From assembly GCA_039621445.1 (NCBI GenBank), contig CP154957.1:13103462-13167461 (forward strand): a stretch of DNA of 64,000 nt. The letters run 5' to 3'. Below the pieces are notes generated by a model. It was not told where the DNA came from. It ran no database searches and saw only the letters and a program-made list of their open reading frames with translations. The translations under genes and the position numbers were made by a program. The DNA comes from Euglena gracilis. Taxonomy: Eukaryota > Euglenida > Euglenophyceae > Euglenales. Shown one piece after another: positions 9,137 through 18,026 of the stretch (positions are counted from its first letter, which is position 1; each line of letters opens with the position of its first letter).

Positions 9137-9994
9137 GTTCGCCGGCCCCACCCCCTGTGCGCCGCCGGTCGCCCCCGCGACCGGCGAGTCCCGGTGGGCC
9201 GAGGGCCCGGGGGGTCCTCGCCGTCGTGGAAAACCACCGACAGCCGGGGGGTGGGTGTTTTCGGGGTGGGGCCTGCGCTTTCTCCGAGGGTTGGTGGGCT
9301 CAAGCCAACCCCCATTTGTTTCACTCAGGTATTTTCCCCAACCCCAGCCGGCGCGTAGGATCGTTTTTTTAATGTTTTCTGAAAATTTGGTGAACACCGA
9401 AAAATCTGCCATTTGGTGTGCAAATCTCACTTTCTCTCTTTCTCTCTCACTCTCACACACTCTCTCACACTCTCTTGCACACCTTGAAGGAAAAACCAAC
9501 CCACTGAAACTTGGAACTTTGAGAGTGAGAAACTGAAAGTAACTTGAATTCTGAAACTCTGAAACTGAGAAACTGAAAGCAGCTGAATGTGAAGAATTGA
9601 AAACGAATGTGAAATGTGAATGTGTGAAAATGTGCAAACCTGGGGGCAATGAGGTGAGGGGTATGGGGAAGGGCGGTGAGGATGGCGGTGTTGTAGGCTC
9701 CTTCAAACCAATCCTTCAATGAATACCACCAACAATGTAATGACCAACAATGTAATTGCCAATTCCAATTCAACAATGTGATTGATCAAATCCAATTCAA
9801 TGTATTTCTTCTTTGCCAAATAATGGGGAAAACCCCTCAAGTTCTGTAAAAAAACAGAATTTGAAAGATCAAAGTAATTTGACCCGCTTCTAATTTCAAT
9901 CGCGGGTTTTTTTAGCTGATTGGCTGTTACCCGCGATGTTGGAATTTGCGCTTTCTGGCAATTTTTGGCTGCCGGCGAAAGCCGGCGGCCGACA
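9136..9994 (-). repeat. Gypsy-1 5' LTR (3' LTR outside the window)
   Basis: On the minus strand the LTR runs from TGTCGG (9994) to GAACA (9136), so it has TG...CA ends and is about 859 bp. The inner boundary is fixed by the adjacent primer binding site and by alignment with Gypsy-2, whose LTR also ends just before TGGT(A/T)AGCAGAGG. Both LTRs share an AAACGATCCTACGC block near the end. The outer boundary rests only on the TG and on where DIRS-D coding similarity stops, so it is less certain. An acceptor-like TTTTTTTACAG lies inside the LTR, as in Gypsy-2. Confidence 0.6.
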
Positions 9995-11108
9995 GGAGTT
10001 TTGAAGGGAACTTTTAAGGACATCTGAGGGGGGAGGCGAAGATCTGTCCTGACCTCTTCCCTTATCAGGTTTAATACCTCTGTTCTGGCTCCTGCCTTGA
10101 CCCAATGGGGAGTGCGGGCCTGCAGGGCTCTGTAGGGGGGCACCCCTGGGTGTAATGTGTCTGGGGATTCCACAGGCCCCATCACTGGGGTCCTCCCTGG
10201 CTGCCCCATCACTGGGGTCACCTCTGGCCCTGCCATAGGGCTGCTCAAAGACAGGCTTTCCCCCTGTGTTTGAAGGATTGGGGAAGGTCTGTGTCTGCAG
10301 TGGAGAGGTACATATAAGGCTGGGCTGATTATCTTCTGGGGGGGGGGCTTTTCTGAGCCAATCTTGGGCCTCCCCCCCAAGGGCTGTGGTTGTGAATGCA
10401 TTGGCCTCCCATGGCAACCTGATTTTGATTGAAATGGTCTCCATTGGTCTCGATATTTACCCCCTGGCCTCCATTGGCCTCTTGCATATAATGGCCTCCA
10501 TTGGCCTTCCCCTGAAAGCGGGGCTGCTTGCTTGGATGGGCAGCTCCTGAGGGGTTTATGTTTGAGAGAGCTGTGGGGTAAGTTGGTCATACCTTTCCCC
10601 AGTGGCATCTGTCCAGGTTTGGACACAGGATCCCATAGCCTTGCACTTGGACCCACTGCCCTCTTGGGTGGTGGCTGCCATAGCCATGATTCTGGGCCCC
10701 AGGCCCTGTCCATGGTGGCTGCCATAGCCTTGATTTTGATTTGAATCCTTTGGATTTCTAATATTTCTTGAGAGACTGCCATAGCCTTTGCTTTTTCCCC
10801 TGGAAGGGGAGGAACTGAGAAAAAGGGGTGGAGTCTGTTGGACCTGTGATGGTAGTCCCCCTCTGTCTTCTCTTCCTGACCACAGTTGTCCATGGTCCAT
10901 GGCCATCATTTTGACTGGAGTAGTCTGAAATCTTTGATGTGTTGGGTGGTGGGGGGGTTGCGATGGCCACGGACTGACGTGCTGCTGCCGCCTCATCAGC
11001 TTCTGCAGCTGCTGCTGTGTGTCCACCTTCCCCAGCTTCAGCTGTTTTCTTGGAAGTTCGTTGAAGTTCCTCTTGGCAGTCTGAATTTCTTTGCAGCTCA
11101 TTCTTCAT
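9995..11108 (-). CDS. DIRS-D Gag-like ORF (partial, frameshifted)
   Basis: The frame starting near 11108 encodes a Gln/Ala-rich helix and then SQNDGHGPWTTVVRKRRQ, the motif shared with DIRS-A (SDGHGPWQTVVRKPRE) and DIRS-B (SDGHGPWQTVGKKPRR). It ends at 10758. A different frame (from 10893) continues as a Pro/Gln/Arg-rich chain with repeated GQWRP down to the LTR, so at least one shift is present. Differences among the three copies around the motif fall mostly at third positions of this frame, which supports it as the real Gag frame. Function beyond Gag-like is unknown. Confidence 0.5.
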
Positions 11109-11465
11109 GGAAGTCCGGTTGTGACTTTATCTTCGGAATTGAAATATTTCTGGGATAATTCCAGTTGAACTCGGAGAGTTGAGTTCTTCCTCCTTGAAGT
11201 CGAAGGTCAGCGAAAAAGTTTGATCCACCAGTGAATAATTCGCCGGTCTTCGGTGAATGTAATGATTCTTTGTAAATATTTCCAGGTGAACTCGTTGCAT
11301 TAAATTCTTTCTCCTTGAGGTCGAAGGGCAGAATTAGGAATCAGCCAACTCCGGCAACAAAAAGCAGTAAGAAGCACCCCGCGCGCACGCACAAACACAC
11401 CAGAACAGAACAGCCGGCAAGGAAAACAGGACCTCACCATCTCGCAGTGCGGAGTCCGAATGGTC
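9995..11465 (-). mobile_element. DIRS-D: 5' end of a DIRS-like retroelement, interrupted by Gypsy-1
   Basis: The right end carries the DIRS terminal features seen in DIRS-A to C: AGCCAACTCCGGC (from 11343), GCAGTAAGAAGCACC, CCTCACCATCTCGCAGTGCG, and the outermost GAATGGTC ending at 11465, the same end as DIRS-C. Coding similarity to the DIRS Gag runs leftward until the Gypsy-1 LTR at 9994. The rest of the element would lie beyond the left window edge. Confidence 0.65.
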
Positions 11466-11953
11466 ATCGCAGTAAGAAACACCAAAACCAGCACCACAAA
11501 CAACAGCAACAGCCGGACAGAAGAGCAGGGCCTCACTGTTGTCCTGTGCTGAGCCTTCGCTGCCCCGTCCTCCTGGATAATTCTTTACCGGAGCCCGAGT
11601 GTCATCCATTTTTCCCTTCAGTGGAAAGGAATGCTTCGCTCCTCCTTTTTTTTTATACCAAATCAAAGAATTACGCCGGGCACTGTGAGCCACGTCCCTG
11701 ATTTGAATTTCATTTCTTCGCAAAAACAACGAGTATTCAGTTATTGTTGTTTGGAATCTATTTTTTTTTCTTCCTCATCAGGGGCAATATTCTCGAACAC
11801 TGCCAAAGGGACGTTTTTGTGTCAAGAACTGTGTTTGGGCAAAGAGTTAGGAGAAGCCCAGGGGCGGGGACCGCGGCGCCGAAGGCCGAAGGCGCCGCGG
11901 TCGCCCCTGGGCCCCCCTAAAACCTTGGCCCAAAACGCTGTTCTTGTTTGAAA
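11466..11953. mobile_element. DIRS-E terminal repeat remnant and flank of DIRS-A
   Basis: Directly right of DIRS-D are GCAGTAAGAAACACC, an AAC/CAG-rich stretch, AGCCGGACAGAAGAGCAGG and GCCTCACTG, a diverged DIRS outer end. DIRS-D therefore inserted near the inner edge of DIRS-E's terminal repeat. From about 11590 to 11953 I see no gene. It holds a strong hairpin at 11868-11901 (GACCGCGGCGCC, 10-nt loop, GGCGCCGCGGTC) and the left flank of DIRS-A, ending TTGTTTGAAA. Confidence 0.5.
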
Positions 11954-12015
11954 TCGTACTCCCTCGAGGAAAACCGACAAGGGAGGAAGGGACACCGAGG
12001 GCGAAGCACAAAGAC

Positions 12016-12111
12016 CTTGTGAGGCCATGCCTTGCTCGCCGGCGGTGTTGTTTGGATTTTGACGCGTTGGGTTAGGAGTCCCTGCTTAGTGCCGCCTCGC
12101 CGGAGTTGGCT
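12016..12111. repeat. DIRS-A left inverted terminal repeat
   Basis: From CTTGTGAGGCCATGCC to CGCCGGAGTTGGCT. Its reverse complement is found as AGCCAACTC (16368-16376), interrupted by DIRS-B, then CGGCG...GCCTCACAA (34068-34154). The shared diagnostic inner sequence is GACGCGTTGGGTTAGGAGTC. Confidence 0.85.
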
Positions 12112-13189
12112 GACGATGCTGCTCCGACGTGGCGACGTGGCTTCTTGCCCCTGGGGGGTGTCCCCCCCTCTCCCCCCCTGGCCCCCATTTTCAGGGCTTT
12201 TGAACACAAATTTTCTTTTTCGGGTGGGGGGGGGTTGGGCTCACAAGGTCTTTGTGCTTCGCCCTCGGTGTCCCTTCCTCCCTTGTCGGTTTTCCTCGAG
12301 GGAGTACGAGACACCTCGGGCTCCGCACTTTGCCCTTGTGAGGCCTGATTGTGCACTGAAATTAGGGGGGCCAGGGCATTTTCCAGGGCACCTTGGGCAC
12401 CAAGTCGTTGATAATGGGCTGTAAAAGCCTCCACCCCCCTCCACTGACCAATTTCGCAAACTTCTTGGGCAGAAAAGCCCAATTTTTTGAGTAAACCAAC
12501 TCCTGCCCCTCTGGTGGAGTGGGCCCCCCAGACCTAGGGGGGTACCCCCTGTTTGGCCAAAAAATTCTTTGTGATAGAAGCAACGGTGTCTGCACTTATA
12601 GCCCTGAAGGGGGGTTTTAATGAAATCAGGAGGGGGCCCCCAGGTCTCACGAATAAACGTGTGGCAGCCACATAACCCATCATTAAATGAAAAGGGCTGA
12701 TTTGTGGGCACTGGGGTATGGACACAACTCTCTCCCACTTGTGGGACTTTTGGCCCTTACGCTTAATTTTAATGTACGGTGCCCTACCCAACACACTGGT
12801 GGTTCGTTTGACTTGTGCCAGGTCTGAAGATCTGTATAAACAGAGGATGCGTGAACAGAAAATCAGTTGTGTACGCAATGTACAAATATCAGTGGGCATA
12901 GGGGCCTTGGCCAGCCCCAGGAGGATTGGGAGGGGATCCCAAAATGCCCCATACTTCTCCAGATTTTGGTTCCAGAGCCTCTTGTAAGGGGTCAACAGGG
13001 TGTGGAATCTCAGTCCACCAAACCCAGGAATCAAAAGCATAGCACTGTATGCATTACGTGCTTGGGCCTTGTAAAATTGGAATAATTTAATTAAGGCGTC
13101 AGCCACTTGGTCTGTGGTGGCTTCAGGGGGGGTCACCTCCATGTGTTCCAAAATGACCCACAGAAGTGCAAAAGCACTCTGATAACGTT
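12072..13189 (-). pseudogene. DIRS-A tyrosine recombinase, interrupted by a nonsense codon
   Basis: The frame carries the YR catalytic core: LRTQLIFCSRILCLYRSSDL (Arg box I region), HSTRGAGV (H-x-x-R, near 12510-12530) and GQWRGVEAFTAHYQRLGA (His/Trp and nucleophile Tyr, near 12400-12450). A TAG at 12534-12536 lies six codons before HSTRG; DIRS-B has CAT at that codon. The frame is open upstream from 12534 to 14843, fully overlapping RT-RNase H, and downstream through the internal complementary region to 12072. The nonsense codon should prevent full-length recombinase from this copy. Confidence 0.75.
12241..12343. repeat. DIRS-A internal complementary region
   Basis: Reverse complement: CCTCACAAGGGCAAAGTGCG, then AGCCCGAGGTGTC (right outer end), then TCGTACTCCCTCGAGG and onward (left outer end 11954-12023). 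It therefore records the circle junction GAGGTGTC|TCGTACT. This region is also translated as the tail of the recombinase frame. Confidence 0.85.
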
Positions 13190-14836
13190 TTAAACTGGGG
13201 TTTCTACCCAGGAAATCGTTAATGGTTTGCAGCTGAATTTGTTTCCCCTCCAAAATTTGCCTGAGCAAATCATGCAAAGGAGGGGCCACCTGGGGGGTGG
13301 CGTTTGTTCCCCTCTGCAATTGGTGAACATGCCCTTGTAGGGGGCGATTTTCAGGCAGGGGGTCCCTGGAACTTTCATTTTTATTAATTGGGGCGACCAT
13401 GTGGCTGAATCCCAGTAGGGGGTGACCATCAAAACTTTGGTCTGGGGAAACATTCTCAACCTGGGCAGAAATTTTTGAATTATTGACCAGGGGGGGTTTG
13501 CATAAGGATCCCCCATGTTGTCCAGTAGACATTGTAATGCATTTGTTGCTGTGGCCTCCCAGTGGGGCCACCTGGCCACAAAATTGGGCAGTTTTTTGTT
13601 GCCTGGGGAGGCGAATAAATCTGTTTCCAGTTGTATGTAATTTTGGAAATGCTGTCTTAGCCATTGAAAAAGCTGGGGGTCTAAAGAATAATCCCCCCTG
13701 TCCATTTCCCATCTGCTGATGGGGTCTGCCAGGCATTCTTTTGAAGGTACCCAGTTGACTTGGAGGTTCACTTGTTTTTCCATGCACCATTTGAAAAACG
13801 GTCTCAGCATTTTGTTGAATGGGTCCTTTCTGCCCCCACCTTTTGTTAAGTAATAGTAAATTACCTGGTTGTCCACTGACAAAGAAACGGTTTCTCCAGG
13901 TTTGCTCAAACTTTTTACAGTGCTTATTGCTGCACTGATTTCTTTTACATTGATGTGCAAAATGGAGTCTTTTCTGCAAAATTCCTGCACAATTTCTCCT
14001 GTGTGGATGTCCAGTCCCCCCCAGGCATGGGTGCTGCTGTCTGAGTGCAATTCTCTGGTTGCATTTTGGGGGAAGGGTCTGCCCCCCCAGGTGTCCAGCA
14101 GAATTTTTATTTCCCTTAATTGGGCCTTGATTTCCTGGGAAATGGGGTGTTTTGAGTCCCAGGGGGCTGTGGACTTTGCCACCAAAAATTTTGTCAGGGT
14201 GTCTGTAAAAGCCCTTAAAAAGGGCAGGGCCATTATGTTGCATCTTATTTGGCCCAAAATGGCAGCCAATTGCCTTTTTGACATGTAATCGTTTTTCACA
14301 ATTTTTCCCAGCTCCTTTTGTATGGTTTTGGCTTTCTGGGGGGGCACCTGTAGCTTTCCTTCCAGGAAGTTCAGTTGAAAACCCAGGTGGGTTACAACTT
14401 GCGTGGGCTGCAGGGTGGACTTTTTTACATTGATTTTGAACCCAGAATCCAGCAAATCTTTGACAACTGTGTTCAGGTGATTTTGTAAAGTTTTTTGAGT
14501 GGGGGCCACCAGCAAAATGTCGTCCAGGTATATAAACACCTGGATGCCCCTTTTTCTCCACAGCTTTTCGAATGTTTTCATGACTGACATGAAAATTTGG
14601 GGCATTACATTTAGCCCAAAGCAGCCTGTTTGAAATTCCCAGGTCTGCCCCCCCACCGGATGCCTTAAAAATGGCCTTAGGCCTGGACTTACTGGAATAT
14701 GAAAATAGGCATCCTTCAGGTCTATTTTTGCTGCCCATTGGCCTTTTTCCAAAACTGGATAAATGTGCTGGATATGATCCAGCTTGAAAGGTTTCACTTG
14801 AAACTGCTGATTGATTTCTCTGCAGTCGCTGATCAT
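13190..14836 (-). CDS. DIRS-A reverse transcriptase-RNase H-methyltransferase-like
   Basis: 548 codons. RT: WAAKIDLKDAYFHIPV, FLRHPVGGQTWEFQTGCFGL, VFIYLDDILLVAPT (catalytic YLDD). RNase H: HSDSSTHAWGGLDI, NVKEISAAISTVKSL, SVDNQVIYYYLTKGG, ECLADPISRWEMDRGDYSL. C-terminal Dam-like MT: DLFASPGNKKLPNFVARWPH, PYANPPWSIIQKFL (NPPW), VTPYWDSATWSPQLIKM. This is the standard DIRS RT-RH-MT order. All catalytic motifs are intact here. The RT N-terminus just upstream is broken by a TAA and a 1-nt shift near 14860-14880 compared with DIRS-B. Confidence 0.85.
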   Translation of the reverse strand: MISDCREINQQFQVKPFKLDHIQHIYPVLEKGQWAAKIDLKDAYFHIPVSPGLRPFLRHPVGGQTWEFQTGCFGLNVMPQIFMSVMKTFEKLWRKRGIQVFIYLDDILLVAPTQKTLQNHLNTVVKDLLDSGFKINVKKSTLQPTQVVTHLGFQLNFLEGKLQVPPQKAKTIQKELGKIVKNDYMSKRQLAAILGQIRCNIMALPFLRAFTDTLTKFLVAKSTAPWDSKHPISQEIKAQLREIKILLDTWGGRPFPQNATRELHSDSSTHAWGGLDIHTGEIVQEFCRKDSILHINVKEISAAISTVKSLSKPGETVSLSVDNQVIYYYLTKGGGRKDPFNKMLRPFFKWCMEKQVNLQVNWVPSKECLADPISRWEMDRGDYSLDPQLFQWLRQHFQNYIQLETDLFASPGNKKLPNFVARWPHWEATATNALQCLLDNMGDPYANPPWSIIQKFLPRLRMFPQTKVLMVTPYWDSATWSPQLIKMKVPGTPCLKIAPYKGMFTNCRGEQTPPPRWPLLCMICSGKFWRGNKFSCKPLTISWVETPV

Positions 14837-15247
14837 TCTCCATTTGGTTGTTCCCTTCTGGTTTTGAAATTTAAAACCAGGGGATCAAATGCTGGGTTTC
14901 TGAATCCCAAACTCGTTTCACTGACCCAGTTTTTTCGTAATCCAGCAGAATTTTTTCTGCCTGGTTCAGGTCCACGTTGGCCCTGGGTTTTGGGTGGGTG
15001 GACATTTTTGGGGGATTCACCCAGGGGGGTTAAATTCCATTTTTTATCAATTGACATGTTGCTGGGGGGGGGCATTTTTGGTCCACCATTTTAGACTTTT
15101 CTGAAGTCTCTGGTACAGGGGGGTGTCTCCCCATTTTTCCTCCATGGAATGTATTTTCCCAACCAGATGATTTTCTGGGTGCTGGGTGGGGGGTGTTGGA
15201 CATTGCACCCCTGGTGCCCCTGGGGTTTGAGCATTCTCTAAAAGTGG
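14837..15247 (-). pseudogene. DIRS-A RT N-terminal linker, degenerate
   Basis: By alignment with DIRS-B (KPEGGQTKWRLISDC), this copy has TTT TAA ATT where B has TTT CTA ATT, and lacks bases before CCAAATGGAGA, so the RT frame is closed upstream of the ATG at 14836. The parallel frame (MPPPSNMSIDKKW ... DPLVLNFKTR) stays open, as it does in B. Confidence 0.5.
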
Positions 15248-16376
15248 CTAGGGGGGGGTGTGCATGCTCTGCTCACAGGCTCTCTGATCCTCCACTTTGT
15301 CATTGGTGTTGTCGATTGACATACCATAGGGGCCACTTTTTGGGTCTCCCCCTTGTTTTGGTTTGCCCCTGCCATGGGCACAGACAAATAATGTTGAGGG
15401 GGGGTTGCCCCCTTGTCCTCCACTGCCCCTTTGGGGGCATCCTCCTGGGGCTGCCACTGTACATTGAAACCCCCTGCTGGGGGACAGCCTGTTAGCTTCT
15501 GGGGTTTTTCCCCTTCTGATAATTGATGGCCACAATGGCCTTGAAATTGTTGATGTAGTTGATGGTAAATCTGGCCCCACTGGCCTTCTTGATGTTGGCT
15601 CCACTCTTGAAACTTTGATAGTCCCCATTGACTTCTTTTGGATGTTGGGCGCCATGCCCATTGAAAATCTTGGGGGGCCACTGGGGGCCCACCCTGTACC
15701 CCTGATGGGTTTTGAGATGAAGAAATGACTGGGGGGTTGTTGTTGACCTGTCCTGGCCCTGCCACTGGGCATCTGTTTGTGGAATTGGCCACCCTGGCCT
15801 TGGTATTGTTGGCCACCCTGGCCTTTGTTCCATCGGCCGCCATGGCCATTGCTGTTTTGGCCGCCATGGCCCAGCTTGCTGTTGTGGCCGCCATGGCAAA
15901 GCCTGAACAAGGTATTGGTGTAACTGGCAGAATGTTGGCCCCAATGGCCCTGGCTCCAATGGCCGTAGTGGCCTGCTGGTTGTTGATTCTGCCCCTCTCG
16001 GGGTTTTCTGACCACTGTCTGCCAGGGTCCGTGGCCATCACTTTGGAGGGTTTGGGGTTTGGAAATTTCTGTGGGGGAAATTTCTTTTGGGGAAGGGGCA
16101 GCCACGGTTCGCCACTTTTGACCCGCGCCGTCAGGTTGTCCAGCTGCTGCTGCTGCTGCTCCCTCTTGAAGTTTTCCAGCGCTGTGCTTCTTTGAAGTTG
16201 CATCTTTCCTTGAACTCTGTCGAAAAATTCTATAACTTTTGATTTGAAGTTCTGCACGAGCGTGACTTTCTGGATAAATTGAATGGCTTGATTGTCTTCT
16301 TCTTTTCTCAATTGGTGTGGTCTTTGAAGTTCCTTTCTTCTGGGTGTCGAAGGGCAAATTCGGAATCAGCCAACTC
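15248..16376 (-). CDS. DIRS-A Gag-like ORF
   Basis: The frame ending at 15248 contains QKWRTVAAPSP and SDGHGPWQTVVRKPREG, then a Gly/Gln/His-rich low-complexity region (HGGHNSKLGHGGQNSNGHGG). The same motif occurs in DIRS-B and D. The part of this ORF to the right of 16376 reads into DIRS-B and is fortuitous. A second frame (ATG 16311) is also open and has a coiled-coil-like start (LENFKREQQQQQLDNLTARV), so I cannot exclude dual coding or a frame switch. No zinc finger is seen. Confidence 0.5.
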
Positions 16377-16437
16377 TCGTACTCCCTCGAGGAAAACCGA
16401 CCAGGGAGGAAGGGACACCGAGGGCGAAGCACAAACA

Positions 16438-16535
16438 CATTGTGAGGCCATGCCTTGCTCGCCGGCGGTGTTGTGTGATTGTTCGTTGTGCTGGGTTAGG
16501 CGTCTCCCCTTAGTGCCGCCTCGCCGGAGTTGGCT
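16438..16535. repeat. DIRS-B left inverted terminal repeat
   Basis: From CATTGTGAGG to CGCCGGAGTTGGCT. It is the reverse complement of 33944-34043 and shares GGGTTAGGCGTCTCCCCTTA with it, which distinguishes it from DIRS-A (GGGTTAGGAGTCCCTGCTTA). Gypsy-2 lies 45 bp to its right. Confidence 0.85.
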
Positions 16536-16580
16536 GCATTGTCTCCGACGTGGCGACCGTGGTCCTGTTTCTTCCCCTGG

Positions 16581-17686
16581 TGACGACCTTTTGAGGTCGA
16601 CCGCCGGGCCGCGGAGTTTTTCCCTCTTAGAAGGCCTTTTTAAGGGCGGTTTAGCTCTAATTTTAAGGCTTCCTAAAGATTTCCATTAAAATTACCTCTC
16701 CTAGGGCGCCCATGGTTTGGTTGTGCAAGGAGAGAGATTGAGTGATGCTAGGTATTCCCAAATGGTGATTTTGGGTTTATTTAGCACAATTTAAGCTTTT
16801 TATGCATTTTTCCTTTGGTTGTAAGGGAAAATGTTGGATTTGGTGAGAGCGCTTGCAAGCGCTTGGAACAGAATTTTAAGAGATTGGCGCCTGAGTTCCT
16901 GGAGTTTTTGCAGGGGTTTGCAAAGCTCAATAATGATGGAATTCAGCATAATTTATCAAAATCAAGGGGGGAAACCTTGATTTTGACTTGGGTTGGTTGA
17001 TTTTGATGCAATGGGCTAGGATTTGGGATTTGAGAGCGCTTAGGAATCAGCGCACTCAGTCCTAAATTTAACTGCCCATCAGGGGCATCAAAATCATTTT
17101 CTTTTCACAGGGTTTTCCTCTTCACTTGTTTCACCATTGCATTTGTTGTGTCGATTACAACCAATTACATTCAATCATTGAACTTGGATTTACAATTGAA
17201 ATTGCAAATGGAAGGACAACAAATCAATCAAGAAAGCTCAATTGAAGAAGGTGAGGTTTGTCTTCCCCCCACCTCATCTGTGGGAAAAGGGGCAGGGGGG
17301 TGGGACTCCTCAACTCAAGCAACCACAGGCCAATTTTCACCCCAAAACCCCCTTTTTGGCCCAGAAACTGTGAGAAATGACACCCAGGGGGGGGTGTTGG
17401 CTCTCACTGGTTCAGCTGAGCAGGGAGGGGTTGAAACCCCAAAGGCACCCCCCTTGGAGATCCCAGTGACACCCCCCTCAGGGGTCGGGGAGGGTCCACT
17501 GGGAGGTTCCTCCTTGGAAATGATGGCCCAGTTTCGGCCACAGGGGAGTGCAGAATGGGAAAACATTTCCGACACAAGTCGGCTTGAGGAGCCAAAAAAC
17601 GATCCTACGCCGGAAACTGGCCCGGGGCGGGGGTTTCCGCTTCACCCCAGTGCTGCCGGGGGACATGGCAGCACGGGTGTGAAACA
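16581..17686 (+). repeat. Gypsy-2 5' LTR
   Basis: 1106 bp, TGACGACC...GTGAAACA, nearly identical to 28560-29664. It contains an acceptor-like TTTTCTTTTCACAG (near 17110) and the ATG (17208) of the Gag frame, so about 160 Gag codons are encoded by the LTR itself. Confidence 0.93.
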
Positions 17687-18026
17687 TGGTAAGCAGAGGT
17701 TTTTCCTTCAGCCCTCAGTCGGAAATTTTGCGTTGGAAATCCCTGCTCAGAATGTTTTCTTTGATAATCAGCCAATGGCCCAATCTCAGATGGTAAATCT
17801 GACGATTGGAGTTTCGGGGCACAGGGAGTTGGGACCCGAAACCAGTTTGGCTGAACTCAGAACCCCCACAAATATGGGACAGATGTTGGAATTTAAGGGT
17901 GGGGATGGCCAGGTTTTCATTTCCAACCAACCGTGTTTTCCAGAGCCTTTTTCAGGGGTTTTGCCTTTGCAAAATATGGGGTACGGTTTTGTGCTGCCTG
18001 AATTGCAACCTCTCCCAGACTTTTAA
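17208..18026 (+). CDS. Gypsy-2 Gag, N-terminal block (starts inside the LTR)
   Basis: From ATG 17208 the frame reads MEGQQINQESSIEEGEVC and continues through U5 and the primer binding site (GVKHGKQRFF) to TAA at 18024-18026. It is acidic and Pro/Ser/Gly-rich, without a recognised domain. The next block is in the same frame directly after the TAA. No ATG lies in frame soon after it, so the downstream Gag needs readthrough, splicing around the stop, or the stop is a lesion. In Gypsy-1 the open frame also crosses the primer binding site. Confidence 0.6.
   Translation: MEGQQINQESSIEEGEVCLPPTSSVGKGAGGWDSSTQATTGQFSPQNPLFGPETVRNDTQGGVLALTGSAEQGGVETPKAPPLEIPVTPPSGVGEGPLGGSSLEMMAQFRPQGSAEWENISDTSRLEEPKNDPTPETGPGRGFPLHPSAAGGHGSTGVKHGKQRFFLQPSVGNFALEIPAQNVFFDNQPMAQSQMVNLTIGVSGHRELGPETSLAELRTPTNMGQMLEFKGGDGQVFISNQPCFPEPFSGVLPLQNMGYGFVLPELQPLPDF
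17687..17699 (+). other. Gypsy-2 primer binding site
   Basis: TGGTAAGCAGAGG directly after the LTR. It pairs with the 3' end of a typical eukaryotic initiator tRNA-Met, allowing one extra A after TGGT. Gypsy-1 has TGGTTAGCAGAGG at the same place. Confidence 0.65.

Larger units (their letters stand above)
1..9994 (-). mobile_element. Gypsy-1: Ty3/gypsy element with methyltransferase domains, truncated at window edge
   Basis: Reading leftward from 9994 the order is LTR, primer binding site, Gag (three blocks), C5-type methyltransferase-like, Dam-like methyltransferase, aspartic protease, RT-RNase H, and a linker that runs off the window toward integrase. RT before integrase plus the RT motifs make it Ty3/gypsy. 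Its layout is collinear with Gypsy-2, but the proteins are only about half identical by eye, so it is a different family of the same lineage. Gag to methyltransferase all lie in one minus frame, broken by stops at 7430, 5738 and 4061. Single-base shifts follow near 2991, 2556 and 2015. The copy therefore looks decayed, apart from two stops also present in Gypsy-2. It is inserted in DIRS-D. Confidence 0.85.

Noticed and set aside
11958-12306. Independent inverted-repeat MITE at the DIRS-A left end
   Set aside because: The inverted pair is explained by the DIRS outer end and its internal complementary region, with identical logic in B and C.
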